Virus record (IMG/VR): IMGVR_UViG_3300021373_001379
Coordinates: 1-39,377 of that record
Length of the DNA stretch: 39,377 bases
Source of the DNA: a virus
Reading direction: 5' to 3' (one strand)
Part shown: positions 18,568-27,655 of the stretch, one piece after another
Position numbering within the stretch: position 1 is the first letter of the stretch
Layout of the letters: every line of letters starts with the position of its first letter
Made by a program: the position numbers and the translations under genes
The notes under the pieces: model-generated
What the model saw: only the letters and a program-made list of their open reading frames with translations
What the model was told of the DNA's origin: nothing
Database searches by the model: none

Positions 18568-20031
18568 TTACTTAGTAAATAATACAAAGTTGTTAGCACC
18601 TTGTACACAAAGACATCTTTCAGATAGGAAGTTTACTTCCATCGCATCAAGATCACTTGTGAAAGCACCACCAACAGATCCAGTCAACCAAGACTTCATA
18701 CGACGATCGTCAGTTTGTGACGCTCTATATCGTACGTGCAAGAATGGACGACGGATGTTAGTACCAAGAATTTGATCGTATACAGTTGATGTACCTGCAG
18801 GAATTAATACTCCATCAATAGCGCTAACGCCATAGCTTGGAGGAATTAATCCGTCTTCGATAGCACCTCTTGTAGAAGCATCGTTTAGATATTTCCAGTC
18901 AGTTTTGTAGAAGTCATAAGAACCTCTGCGGAAACCGCTAAATCCTAAATTCAATGCCATATCTTCTGAATTTTCGAAGATACCATAAGAAGTACCACCA
19001 GAGTAAGCAGCATTTACTGCAGCTAGCATATCATCAAAACCTAGTGAAGTTTCGCGATTCAAGAAAAGCATGTTTTCCTCAATAGCTCCCTGTGTATCTA
19101 AGTTTCTTAGAATATTATCAAACTCAGTTAGTTGCGCAGCAGCGGCGTTAAAGCCAGACTCTACGTTACCACGAGATTGAATAGCAGCAAATAAACCTTC
19201 TGTACCTTTAAAACCAGCCGCAAACGCAGAACCAGCACCTAGACTAGTGTCAGCTTTTTCGCCTTCTACTACCGCCATTTCTAGATAATCTTCGAAACGT
19301 AAGCGAGTTTCAGACTCAGCTTTTAGATACCATAGATATCCAGATGTTCCGTCTTCTGTGGCAACTTCAACCCAACCGATCTGAGCAGTGTCAGAACCAG
19401 AAACTACATATTTGTTTCTGATAATAATTGGTGAGTTAGAAAACTGAGTAAACGCAGGGTCTACACTTACATAACCATCAGCAACAGTAGCTGAAGTATT
19501 GTTTGGTGTAGATGAACCTTTTGCATATTCAGATCCATAAACGAAAATCTTAACACCTGTAGTAGCAAGAGCTGCAGTAGTTGTAGCATCGTAAGGAGCT
19601 ACAGTTAAAGCACCAGTTGTTAGGTTTGAAGCAGTTACAACACCTGTAAGCTCGTTACCAGCTCCATCCAAAGCAACGATAGTTGAGTTTGGAGAAACTA
19701 CGTTTTTAACGTCAGCTGCAACAGGAATAGTAATTGTGTTAGTCTGGTCGTTTGTACAGTCTTCATAAGCGATGTGCAAACGATTTTGCTCAGACCAGAT
19801 GACTTGATCAGAAGTCATAGGCATTTCAGCACCTACCATACGCAAGAATCCAGAAAGCGTACGGTTTCCGTACCGCTCTACTTCTTGCTCATAAATCTCA
19901 GGTAGATACTGCTGTGCAAATGTATCAGAATCGCCAGGGTTAGAACCTCCGTTAAAAGACAGGAAGTTCGTGTCTAGCAATTGTTGTTGTTGACTTGGAA
20001 CAATAGTTCCAAATAAAGGACTTATAGCCAT
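18568..20031 (-). CDS. Major capsid protein (487 aa)
   Basis: Position, size and composition point to the major head protein. It follows portal and a scaffold-like gene, is mid-sized (487 aa), and has a more even, higher-GC codon use than its neighbours, as expected for a very highly expressed gene. The N-terminus MAISPLFGTIVPSQQQQLLD is followed by QQYLPEIYEQEVERYGNRTL, a helical N-arm as seen in capsid proteins of marine and crAss-like phages. A loop near LYGSEYAKGSS-like sequence and the C-terminal LSERCLCVQGANNFVLFTK complete it. The HK97 fold is inferred from the role, as no catalytic motif exists to read. A strong hairpin follows its stop. Confidence 0.85.
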   Translation of the reverse strand: MAISPLFGTIVPSQQQQLLDTNFLSFNGGSNPGDSDTFAQQYLPEIYEQEVERYGNRTLSGFLRMVGAEMPMTSDQVIWSEQNRLHIAYEDCTNDQTNTITIPVAADVKNVVSPNSTIVALDGAGNELTGVVTASNLTTGALTVAPYDATTTAALATTGVKIFVYGSEYAKGSSTPNNTSATVADGYVSVDPAFTQFSNSPIIIRNKYVVSGSDTAQIGWVEVATEDGTSGYLWYLKAESETRLRFEDYLEMAVVEGEKADTSLGAGSAFAAGFKGTEGLFAAIQSRGNVESGFNAAAAQLTEFDNILRNLDTQGAIEENMLFLNRETSLGFDDMLAAVNAAYSGGTSYGIFENSEDMALNLGFSGFRRGSYDFYKTDWKYLNDASTRGAIEDGLIPPSYGVSAIDGVLIPAGTSTVYDQILGTNIRRPFLHVRYRASQTDDRRMKSWLTGSVGGAFTSDLDAMEVNFLSERCLCVQGANNFVLFTK

Positions 20032-20042
20032 GATTAATTAAT

Positions 20043-21251
20043 TTAGTTTTTTAATGTTACTTTTTTAACTTTAAGTTTTGAAGAATCAACACCGCTAATA
20101 GCTTTAACCTTTAATCCATTTACAAATACTTCACCTTGTGCTGTTTGTCTTGGTTCTGTCGAAATGTTTTTCGACTTAGCCATAACATCTTTAACAGCAT
20201 CAGCTTTTCCTTGTTCATAAAAATGGTTAGCGATAGTATCAGCGTTTTTTGCAGCGTAAATAGCTTTGTGATATCCTGGAGTATCAATAACTTCTCCTTT
20301 ATCATTTAAGAACATCTTAATGAAATTGCTAATATCGTTTTGCTCTTTTGCAACTTGATCAGGATTTTTTACATTATACCTAAATTTCTTTTCACCTACA
20401 CTGAAATCAAAACCTTTGAAATCATTTGAAAAATAATTAGATGTTTTATTTAAAAAATCTTGATTAATTTGCTTTGCTTGTTGTTGCTCTTCATTATATC
20501 GATTGAAAAAATCTACAGCTTTTTGTTGCTCTTGGGTTACGCCCGGTCTCAACTTGATCTCGTCGTAGTATTTACCTTTTAAGTTTTCCAAAAAGTTTTT
20601 AGCTTTTCCAACTTCTTCTTTAAACGCAATTTTCTTTTTGCGTATTTCTTTTTCGTCGTCTAACTCTTCATCATAACTAAAGTCTTCTAGTAAAAGACTT
20701 ACATCATCATGATCAAGATGCGGTCGTGTTTGTTTATAATATTCTTTTACTAACGTGTTGTTATCTACATTAGTATAGTCTGCGTTTAGTCGAACATAAT
20801 CTTCGACTGTGCCACCAGTTTCTTCCATAAAAGAAACTAACTTTTCAATATTTTCAGGTAGTTGTTTTTGTTCTACAACTTCTTTTTGAACTGTTTCATT
20901 TTTTGCAACAGTTGGTTCTTTTACTTCTTCGTCTGATACTTCTTCAATAACAGAGATAGGGGACTCTTCATTTGAGTCGGTGGCCCGTACTTCTTCAACC
21001 ACTTCTTCGCTGTTGCTACTGTCTTCGGGTTGTCCGACAGTATCATCGCTTGCATTTGTTGTATCGAGTCGAATGGCATCTTCTTCAGTTTTAATTTCTA
21101 CTTTAGTTACTTCAGGTACTACTTCACCTTGAGCTTCTGTAGCTGTACTAGGTATTTCAATTTTAGTTACCTCATTTGTTTTACCTAAATTTTTAGGTTT
21201 AGAAGGTTTTTTAGCTTTAAACTCACCTTCTTGTTTTACTTCTTCTGACAT
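20043..21251 (-). CDS. Probable scaffolding protein (402 aa)
   Basis: The product is strongly charged: an acidic, low-complexity, Val/Thr/Glu-rich N-terminal half (about 1-150, with many EEV and EVTK strings) followed by a helical, Lys/Glu/Gln-rich second half (YNEEQQQAKQINQDFLNKTS) and a basic end (SKLKVKKVTLKN). This highly charged, coiled-coil character and the place between portal and major capsid protein, 11 nt before the capsid start, fit an assembly scaffold. No protease motif is visible in it. The basic C-terminus could be the capsid-binding helix-turn-helix end common in scaffolds; that is inference. Confidence 0.7.
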   Translation of the reverse strand: MSEEVKQEGEFKAKKPSKPKNLGKTNEVTKIEIPSTATEAQGEVVPEVTKVEIKTEEDAIRLDTTNASDDTVGQPEDSSNSEEVVEEVRATDSNEESPISVIEEVSDEEVKEPTVAKNETVQKEVVEQKQLPENIEKLVSFMEETGGTVEDYVRLNADYTNVDNNTLVKEYYKQTRPHLDHDDVSLLLEDFSYDEELDDEKEIRKKKIAFKEEVGKAKNFLENLKGKYYDEIKLRPGVTQEQQKAVDFFNRYNEEQQQAKQINQDFLNKTSNYFSNDFKGFDFSVGEKKFRYNVKNPDQVAKEQNDISNFIKMFLNDKGEVIDTPGYHKAIYAAKNADTIANHFYEQGKADAVKDVMAKSKNISTEPRQTAQGEVFVNGLKVKAISGVDSSKLKVKKVTLKN

Positions 21252-21283
21252 AATATAATATAATTAAATAATTAAAAGTTTTT

Positions 21284-23701
21284 TTATCTAGGAGTAAACT
21301 GTTCTAATCCAAAACCTCCTAATGCATCATTGCCTGCTGATTCAAAATCCTTTGGCAACTCATCATTTTGTCTTTGAGATATCATTTGAGATTGTTGCGT
21401 GCCAATAATTTTAGCCCGTTTATCTTTACGATCTTCTATTTCTTTCTCTCTTAATGTCTCTGCACCAGCTTTAGCTTGGGCTAATTGTATATTATAGCCA
21501 AACTCTTGTTCCATTAACTGACGCTTTATATTAGCTTCCATCTCCATTTTTTGTATTTCAAACTGAGATTTAGCTTGTTCTAACTGCATTTTTTGCTCTG
21601 TAAGAACTTGTTGTTTTTGAGTTTCAGCTAACGCTGTTTGTTCTGCAGCTTGAGCTTGTGCTTGAGCTTGAGCAACAATATTAGCTTGCTGCGCAGCTTG
21701 TTGTTCTTTAGCTCTTTCTTTTTGTCTGTACTTTAAGTACTGATTAGCTAATTTTATATTCTTAATTTCTCTAATATCAATAGCATCTTCAAGACCTATG
21801 GTTTGAGTTTGTAAAGCTATTTGTATGTTTTTCTCTAAAAACTCTTTATCTTCTTGTTCAGGTTCTAATTCTAAAAATATACCAAACTCATGCATGTTTA
21901 GCTTTTCAATTTCTTCAAGTGTCGATGTGTTAAATTGATTTATTGAATTTAACAGAGCTTGTTTTGTTAGTGGGAAACCTAGCATATCTGCAACTCTTAA
22001 ACTTATATTTTCCGCTACTCTTACACTTAAATACATTAATGACTGTAACACGTGTTTTGTTGCGGTATTTGATGCAGCTGCAGCTAGTTTCTGTAACCCT
22101 ACTAAAGCGTTTTTATCTGGTTGACTACCATCGCGGGCTTCATTAAGACCCGTCACGTCACGTATCATTTGTAAATAATACTGATACGTTTGTATTAATG
22201 CTTGTACTTTTTGTATACCTGATGATGATTGTAATTCTTGTATAGGTACTTTACCTGGGTTTAAATCACCATCTATTGTTTTTGATCTACCAACAATACT
22301 ACCAGTTTGGAAATACATGTTTAAAGCTTCCTGAGGATTGTAATTAGTACCATTACCTAAATCAACTTCTGATAAACCGTCAACATCTACAAACACACCG
22401 TCTGGCACCATTCTTGCTAGAACTTGTTGTATTTTTAAGTGAGTTAACTGTATCATATCTGCAAACCCAATACACTTACTTACTAAGCTTTCTATTCTAC
22501 CTTTATACATTCGAGGAGCAGATATAGCATAATTCATTTTGACTTTAGTTTGATCGCTATACGGCCTTGTCATGTTTTCAGAAAGTTGCCATTTAAGCAT
22601 TTTTTCTTGCCCAAGTATTTTAGCTCCACTATATAAAACTTCTATAGCTCTATGTACTCTTTCAAAGTTTTCATTTTCAGGTGGATTAAAATCACCTGGT
22701 TTTTCTAATGCTTTTTCTAAACCTTTATCTGTTTGTTTTATTTTAAATACTTGATTATTGTATGTCTTGTATTCAAAATATAAAACTTGTACATTATTGT
22801 AATTGTCGTCTTGACCCCAATAATTTCTAGTGTAATTAGAATCACCTGGATATTTTTGTATTTCTTCTAACTCAGCGTCAGTTAAATATGGAAATTGTTT
22901 TTTAACTTCTTCTAAGCTTACACTTTTAACTTCGCCTACGTAATATATATCCTCAAAGTTAGGATCTTCTGTGTAAGAATAAACTAAATTAGCAGGATCT
23001 ACATAATTTACTTTTACTCCATTAGCTAAATTAAAATCAGTTTTAACACAGCTTATACCTAACACAACTAAATCATAAGCTAGTTGTTTTTTAATTTCAT
23101 CATACCTGTTATATTCTAAAACATTTGATATAACTTCTTCTTCTGCTATTTCTATAGATTGTTTATAATTTAACTGAAGATAAAGATCTAGTTCTTCTTG
23201 ACTTTCCGGTAAACTAGCGGGATCTGGTGTAGCATAAAAATTATGACCAGTAGCTTCGTTTAATTGATCTATCATTGTTCTGTTTTCGATATCACGTATA
23301 GCATTAAAAGCAAAGTCAGTTCTTTGTTTAATAGCGTAAGGATCAGAAGCAAATGATTTTATAATATAACCTTTGTCGGTCATACCGTTTACTACAATAT
23401 CTACAAATTTAGATAATACAGCTACTGGTTTCCAGTCTAAATTTAAATAAGACAAATCACCATTGATTGATAATTCATCTTTATACTTTGCCACAGACTG
23501 CTCGCCTCTAGCATATAATCTTAATCTATGAAAATCTTGCCAGTTGTTTCCAAAACGACCACCAGCACCTAAGCCACGATCACCTCTAAACCATTCGTTT
23601 TCAATAGCTCTACCTACTTGATAACCGTAGTCTAAAGTATTCTTTTCTGCATCCGGTACCACCTGACTTGGAAAGGAACTATTTACATTAGTATAAACCA
23701 T
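21284..23701 (-). CDS. Portal protein (805 aa)
   Basis: Placed directly after the large terminase, with only the terminase TAA between the two frames. The 805-aa length is near that of crAss-like and marine portal proteins. Strings such as LSKFVDIVVNGMTDKGYIIK (about 93-112), ISCVKTDFNLANGVKVNYVD and IRDVTGLNEARDGSQPDKNA resemble the portal clip, wing and stem region; GLNEARDG is a typical portal motif. The last ~130 residues form a Gln/Ala-rich coiled coil (QAQAQAQAAEQTALAETQKQ), matching a C-terminal barrel that protrudes into the capsid. It forms the DNA-entry dodecamer at one vertex and binds the terminase. Confidence 0.85.
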   Translation of the reverse strand: MVYTNVNSSFPSQVVPDAEKNTLDYGYQVGRAIENEWFRGDRGLGAGGRFGNNWQDFHRLRLYARGEQSVAKYKDELSINGDLSYLNLDWKPVAVLSKFVDIVVNGMTDKGYIIKSFASDPYAIKQRTDFAFNAIRDIENRTMIDQLNEATGHNFYATPDPASLPESQEELDLYLQLNYKQSIEIAEEEVISNVLEYNRYDEIKKQLAYDLVVLGISCVKTDFNLANGVKVNYVDPANLVYSYTEDPNFEDIYYVGEVKSVSLEEVKKQFPYLTDAELEEIQKYPGDSNYTRNYWGQDDNYNNVQVLYFEYKTYNNQVFKIKQTDKGLEKALEKPGDFNPPENENFERVHRAIEVLYSGAKILGQEKMLKWQLSENMTRPYSDQTKVKMNYAISAPRMYKGRIESLVSKCIGFADMIQLTHLKIQQVLARMVPDGVFVDVDGLSEVDLGNGTNYNPQEALNMYFQTGSIVGRSKTIDGDLNPGKVPIQELQSSSGIQKVQALIQTYQYYLQMIRDVTGLNEARDGSQPDKNALVGLQKLAAAASNTATKHVLQSLMYLSVRVAENISLRVADMLGFPLTKQALLNSINQFNTSTLEEIEKLNMHEFGIFLELEPEQEDKEFLEKNIQIALQTQTIGLEDAIDIREIKNIKLANQYLKYRQKERAKEQQAAQQANIVAQAQAQAQAAEQTALAETQKQQVLTEQKMQLEQAKSQFEIQKMEMEANIKRQLMEQEFGYNIQLAQAKAGAETLREKEIEDRKDKRAKIIGTQQSQMISQRQNDELPKDFESAGNDALGGFGLEQFTPR

Positions 23702-25927
23702 TTATTGTATTATTTTTGAAATGTAACCTGTGTTATCATATTTTTTAAATGATATGTTAACTGGATCTCGTTGTTGTATGTTTACTGGTGTGTATTTATT
23801 TTTATTACAAGCCATTATAGCTAAACCAGAACTAATTGTTGCGTCAAATTTTGTTCTGTTGTTTATATTAAATTTAGCCCAGTCTTCTAATGTTCTTTGA
23901 AAATACATATCACCATATCCATTTTCACTCAAGCCCACGTGATCTTCTATATATGATTCTATAGCAGCAGCATGAGCTTGCTTAATATCTTCGCTTGAAT
24001 TAGGTATACCACCTATTTCTCTTTCTGCAACAGACAGTTTATTATATATTTTATCTGGCCTGTTCATTGAAAATTTTCTATAACCTCTACGTTTTAAATA
24101 ATATAAAAGTCTAGGTTTGTTATTCTCTGCAAGTATAGGCATGCCATAAAAATGCAATGCCATTAAAACATCTTCAAAGAATATTTCGGCTGTTGGAGGT
24201 CTTGATATATATTCTAAAAAGAACATATTAAAAGGAGCTTGCTCCATACTAAATTTAGTTAAACCGTGTAGTGATCCTTTTGAGCCACGTTTGTCTACTG
24301 TTCCAGATATATCGTAACTATCACAACCAAAAGCTCCTACGTGATCATTACCTGGAAACTTCACTCCATTTTTTATTATTACACGATTTTGTAGATTTAT
24401 AGGTGGAATCCATGAAACTAAAAATCTACCGTTGTTGTCAGGTACAAAATTTACACTTGTATCTTTAATACCACCAGCCCACTGAAAATTACCTTGTGTG
24501 ACTGATGTTTTGTTTTTCATATCTTCATTGTGGTCTATTTGCTCATAAATCTTAGTTAGATTAAATAAAGATAACTTTGCTTCGTCTCTAAATGCGTGTT
24601 TCTCTGTACGAGGAAACTGACGATAATATTCATTTAAACTATCCTGATCATTTCTAAGACCATCAACTTCGTTTTCCCAATGTTCTATAACACCGGTTGT
24701 AATTAAATCACCCTGCGCGTCTTTAACTGCGTCTTTCGGTGAGTCGAATACAGGTATGCCATAAGAATCGATGAATCCTTCGTAGTTCCATTCCATAGGT
24801 ATGAACAAACTATATAATCCCGAGCTAGTCTGTCCATTGCGGTTTCTTTGTGTGACGTCTGATGCATAATATAATTTTTTAAAGTTATCACCACCTTTGT
24901 CTAAAGCATTGCTTGTAGATCCCATCATACACTTACCAACAACTTTGCTACCTAATCTTAATGTTGTTTTTGTAACTCGCCAGTTGTTCAAAATGTTATC
25001 CGGACGCTCCCACTTACCTGATTCGTCGTGGGCGAGAAGTTTTAGTTTCTCACCGTCATACGAGTTGTCACCCGTGTTCTTCCAGTCGATTGTCGTGTCG
25101 AGACCGTCGAGTTCCTCTGGCGTTTCGCCTTGGTCGAGTTTACGCCTTGTGAGTTTTGACGCTGGTACCCTGTAGGCGAGCTCCGTCTTTGGTCTGTCCA
25201 TACCGTCTTGTATGGGTTTGAAAAAAAATGGATAGTTGACTGATATGGGTACAACTTTGTCGGTAAACATTTTTTTAGCATCAGCCCCTGATTTTGATAA
25301 TATCCCAAAGCGTGAATCGGAAGATATTGTTGCTTGATGCACAAGTTCTGATGATGCCATGAATGAAAAACCAGAGCGTCTGTTTTTGAGGTAGCACATA
25401 CCATAACATCGCCGATCGGCTTTACACGCTTCCCAAAAGATAAAGAAAAGCCTATTTGACTCTCTGTAATCTGCGGCGCCAACGTCAATTTTGCTCCACT
25501 GCAAGAACATATAATGAGAACCAGTAATGTAAGTAGCCAGACCTCTATTATAGAACCAATATCCTTCTTCACGTCTTTTAAATTCTTCGTCTATATAGTC
25601 GTACCATTTTTCTTTAAAGTCAACTGGATATCTTTCCCAGTCAAATACACTTTTTATTTTAGTTAATGGTTTAGGGTATTCTGATTTAGCCCAGCGTTGA
25701 TCTTCTATTTTATCAGACGCAGCATGAACATTATCAGGTGTAGCTGGTAAAGCTATTTTAAGGTTTTGTATTTCAATAACATCACCTATTGTACCGTCTT
25801 TACTTATAACTACAACATCATTTTCAACATCGTAGCCATACTCCCATTTTTTATACCTATTATTTCTTTTTAAAACTTTAGGTTTAATGTGGTCTTGTAT
25901 TACTCTTACTAAAGACTGTTCGTACAT
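23702..25927 (-). CDS. terL: Terminase large subunit (741 aa)
   Basis: ATPase and nuclease motor for DNA packaging. The N-terminal ATPase shows a variant Walker A, KNRRSGFS (181-188), a Walker B LKLLAHDESGKW (about 295-306, Asp301/Glu302) and a coupling motif KCMMGSTSNA (about 332-341). A C-terminal RNase H-like nuclease motif appears at GAFGCDSYD (531-539, Asp536 a likely metal ligand). The string YWFYNRGLATYITGSHYMFL (about 123-142) and the RRSG-type Walker A resemble the terminases of crAss-like phages. The start codon overlaps the TAA of the 91-aa gene by one base (TAATG). The 741-aa length suits that group and is longer than many siphoviral TerL proteins. Confidence 0.92.
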   Translation of the reverse strand: MYEQSLVRVIQDHIKPKVLKRNNRYKKWEYGYDVENDVVVISKDGTIGDVIEIQNLKIALPATPDNVHAASDKIEDQRWAKSEYPKPLTKIKSVFDWERYPVDFKEKWYDYIDEEFKRREEGYWFYNRGLATYITGSHYMFLQWSKIDVGAADYRESNRLFFIFWEACKADRRCYGMCYLKNRRSGFSFMASSELVHQATISSDSRFGILSKSGADAKKMFTDKVVPISVNYPFFFKPIQDGMDRPKTELAYRVPASKLTRRKLDQGETPEELDGLDTTIDWKNTGDNSYDGEKLKLLAHDESGKWERPDNILNNWRVTKTTLRLGSKVVGKCMMGSTSNALDKGGDNFKKLYYASDVTQRNRNGQTSSGLYSLFIPMEWNYEGFIDSYGIPVFDSPKDAVKDAQGDLITTGVIEHWENEVDGLRNDQDSLNEYYRQFPRTEKHAFRDEAKLSLFNLTKIYEQIDHNEDMKNKTSVTQGNFQWAGGIKDTSVNFVPDNNGRFLVSWIPPINLQNRVIIKNGVKFPGNDHVGAFGCDSYDISGTVDKRGSKGSLHGLTKFSMEQAPFNMFFLEYISRPPTAEIFFEDVLMALHFYGMPILAENNKPRLLYYLKRRGYRKFSMNRPDKIYNKLSVAEREIGGIPNSSEDIKQAHAAAIESYIEDHVGLSENGYGDMYFQRTLEDWAKFNINNRTKFDATISSGLAIMACNKNKYTPVNIQQRDPVNISFKKYDNTGYISKIIQ

Positions 25928-26202
25928 TATCTTGATCTGCCTTCAGCAAAACCTTTAAAACTTTTTTCCTTAGTGTTTTGAGGTTTATCTTCAAGCATTG
26001 TTTTTTCTTCTTCTATTCTAGCTAATATTTCAAACGCATCGAATATAGCAAGCTTTTTAGTTGCAGCAGCGTTTTTAAGTCTATCTGCAGAAACATCATC
26101 TTCAGTGTTAGTGATAATTTTTTCTTCAGCTACTTTAATTAACTCCTCAACTGCTTTTCGCCCAGCTTGGATTATACTCTTCCTCGTTTCCTTTGAACTC
26201 AT
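25927..26202 (-). CDS. Small protein before terL, possible small terminase subunit (91 aa)
   Basis: A helical, charged 91-aa protein (SIIQAGRKAVEELIKVAEEK; KNAAATKKLAIFDAFEILAR). It immediately precedes the large terminase with a TAATG joint, the usual place of a small terminase subunit, and its size and helical character would allow that. No DNA-binding motif can be named, so the call is by position. The start overlaps the end of the previous gene by 56 nt, and no later ATG exists in the first 60 residues. Confidence 0.6.
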   Translation of the reverse strand: MSSKETRKSIIQAGRKAVEELIKVAEEKIITNTEDDVSADRLKNAAATKKLAIFDAFEILARIEEEKTMLEDKPQNTKEKSFKGFAEGRSR

Positions 26203-26752
26203 ACTTAACTAAAATATCATTTGATTGCATACAATATAGTCTTTGTTTATCTATAATAAACTCAAACTCTCTATTTGATTTAAAACCAACTAAATCACCT
26301 TCGTATATACCAAGTGACTCTAGGGTTTTATTACTTATTTTTACTATACCTTTATTCTTTTGCTCTGACTCTTGAGACCAAGCATCATTATTTTTTATCG
26401 GTATAATAAAACAATGATCACGAACTGGTAACCATTTTACCATACGTTTGTAAAGATATATTTGATCGTATTGACATAAGTACCTATTATCGTCAAACGT
26501 TTTACTACTATCAACTTCTTTACCTTGATGGTTATAATATCTTCTAAATACATTGTGGTGTATAATTACTTTATCACCTTCTTGTATCGGCGTTTCAAAA
26601 GCGGTTGGCACAGTAAGTACCGTTGCTGTTCTGTTTATTAACTTAAAGTTTTCTATACTAGAATTAACTATAAGTTTATCGCCGTCTATATCAACTTCAT
26701 TGTTATACCTTTTTCCATCTGGTATAACTATAAAATCAAAAACGCTTTTCAT
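26147..26752 (-). CDS. Two-domain GroES-like (chaperonin-10 fold) protein beside terminase (201 aa)
   Basis: The protein contains two units that each follow the GroES pattern. Unit A (about 4-102) has VFDFIVIPDGKRYNN, INRTATVLTVP, EGDKVIIHHNVFR and YLCQYDQIYLYK. Unit B (about 110-185) has VRDHCFIIPIK, KGIVKIS, EGDLVGFKSN and LYCMQSNDILVKYE. These match GroES positions LHDRVIVK, GEVLAVG, VGDIVIF and VLIMSESDILAIVE in order. The usual mobile loop (GGIVLTG) is not recognisable in either unit, so binding to GroEL is uncertain. It lies just ahead of the terminase genes, far from the phage groES, and is joined TAATG to the 75-aa gene. It could be a second co-chaperonin for head assembly or a structural protein that reuses the fold. 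Confidence 0.72.
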   Translation of the reverse strand: MKSVFDFIVIPDGKRYNNEVDIDGDKLIVNSSIENFKLINRTATVLTVPTAFETPIQEGDKVIIHHNVFRRYYNHQGKEVDSSKTFDDNRYLCQYDQIYLYKRMVKWLPVRDHCFIIPIKNNDAWSQESEQKNKGIVKISNKTLESLGIYEGDLVGFKSNREFEFIIDKQRLYCMQSNDILVKYEFKGNEEEYNPSWAKSS

Positions 26753-26979
26753 TAATATTCTAAATCATATTCAACGGATATAGCCATGTTAGAATTAAAT
26801 TTCTTCCATGGCAATACCTCATTGTTTTTCTTTATGAATATGTTATAAGAAGCGTCTTCGTCTTCAAACAGAATATGTGATATCTCATGACCACCGTAGA
26901 CTTGTTGGCCTAACGCGTAGTGCATAGCATCATTCTTATAATCAGAACCAATACTAATTTTTCTTATAACAGTACTCAT
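26752..26979 (-). CDS. Conserved small marine-phage protein (75 aa)
   Basis: It opens MSTVIRKISIGSDYKNDAMH and ends WKKFNSNMAISVEYDLEY. I recognise this as a small protein recurring near terminase genes in uncultured marine phages, but no function is known to me. Both joints are TAATG overlaps with the 89-aa gene before and the GroES-like gene after, so it belongs to a translationally coupled group. An HEISH string at about residues 31-35 looks like a zinc-peptidase motif but is not trusted (see rejected items). Confidence 0.7.
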   Translation of the reverse strand: MSTVIRKISIGSDYKNDAMHYALGQQVYGGHEISHILFEDEDASYNIFIKKNNEVLPWKKFNSNMAISVEYDLEY

Positions 26980-27248
26980 TAGTCTTCTGATTTAACAACA
27001 CTTAACTCACTGTCATCTTCTTTTTCGATTTCAGTGTAAATGCCAGTATCTAAATCAATATTAATAGATCCGTATTTTTCTTCTAACTGCTTTTTAGTAT
27101 CTTCAATAATTTCATTGATACCAGCAATCTTGTGAAGCAAAGCGTGTTTGTTAGCTTCTAGTTGACCTATTTGATTTACTACTTGACCTAACTCCGTTTG
27201 TTGATCTTTAATTTGTTTAAGCTCTTCAGCTGTAATTGATTTTGACAT
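26979..27248 (-). CDS. Coiled-coil protein (89 aa)
   Basis: The N-terminal two thirds form a heptad-like helix (EELKQIKDQQTELGQVVNQI, then KHALLHKIAGINEIIEDTKK), followed by a short acidic tail (EKEDDSELSVVKSED). No known domain. It lies 11 nt after the holin gene and is coupled (TAATG) to the 75-aa gene. Small coiled-coil proteins of this type are common next to marine-phage holin and terminase genes; the role is unknown. Confidence 0.7.
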   Translation of the reverse strand: MSKSITAEELKQIKDQQTELGQVVNQIGQLEANKHALLHKIAGINEIIEDTKKQLEEKYGSINIDLDTGIYTEIEKEDDSELSVVKSED

Positions 27249-27259
27249 TTAATTTAATT

Positions 27260-27655
27260 TTATTCTTGTTTACTTTTTTTTGACTTTTCCCAAGTACGAC
27301 CTACAAAATAAGCGCCGTACACTGTTATTAATAATGACTGAAATATTGGGATATATTCTTCAGCCACTTTAAACCCACCAATGTTACCATCGAAAAATGC
27401 TAATGCCGTAAATATAACAGTAAGATATATTAACACTAGCGGGCGGATATTCTTTGATAAAAATGAATCTGATTGCATATCAAGTTTCCAGCGCTCAGTA
27501 ATTTGAGTTTGCGCGTCTTGATCTGCTTTCTCTAATAACTCTTGAATCTTTTGTTTAGCAGCTAATCTTTCCTCGTCTGTAGTTGTAAGTTTATCAATTA
27601 CATTACCTACGTCTTTAATTAAACCACCAGTTAAAAGACTTAAAAGCTTTTTCAT
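27260..27655 (-). CDS. Holin, 3TM-type (131 aa)
   Basis: Two clear hydrophobic segments lie in the C-terminal half: about 70-90 (IRPLVLIYLTVIFTALAFFD) and about 104-122 (YIPIFQSLLITVYGAYFVGR), with a weaker amphipathic N-terminal segment (LLSLLTGGLIKDVGNVIDKL). The basic tail KSKKSKQE and the charged linker ITERWKLDMQSDSFLSKNIR match the 'holin of 3TMs' family found in gene-transfer agents and phages. It would form membrane lesions that release an endolysin and time lysis. No endolysin gene is visible in this window. Coupled to the 149-aa gene through TAATG. Confidence 0.8.
   Translation of the reverse strand: MKKLLSLLTGGLIKDVGNVIDKLTTTDEERLAAKQKIQELLEKADQDAQTQITERWKLDMQSDSFLSKNIRPLVLIYLTVIFTALAFFDGNIGGFKVAEEYIPIFQSLLITVYGAYFVGRTWEKSKKSKQE

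Noticed and set aside
25042-25572. 176-aa minus-strand frame with a lipoprotein-like start
   Set aside because: It lies wholly inside terL in another frame; the terL frame carries all ATPase motifs, so this is a shadow frame.
26872-26890. HEISH string in the 75-aa protein as a zinc peptidase motif
   Set aside because: The protein is too small, lacks a third ligand, and relatives I recall do not keep the His and Glu; probably coincidence.
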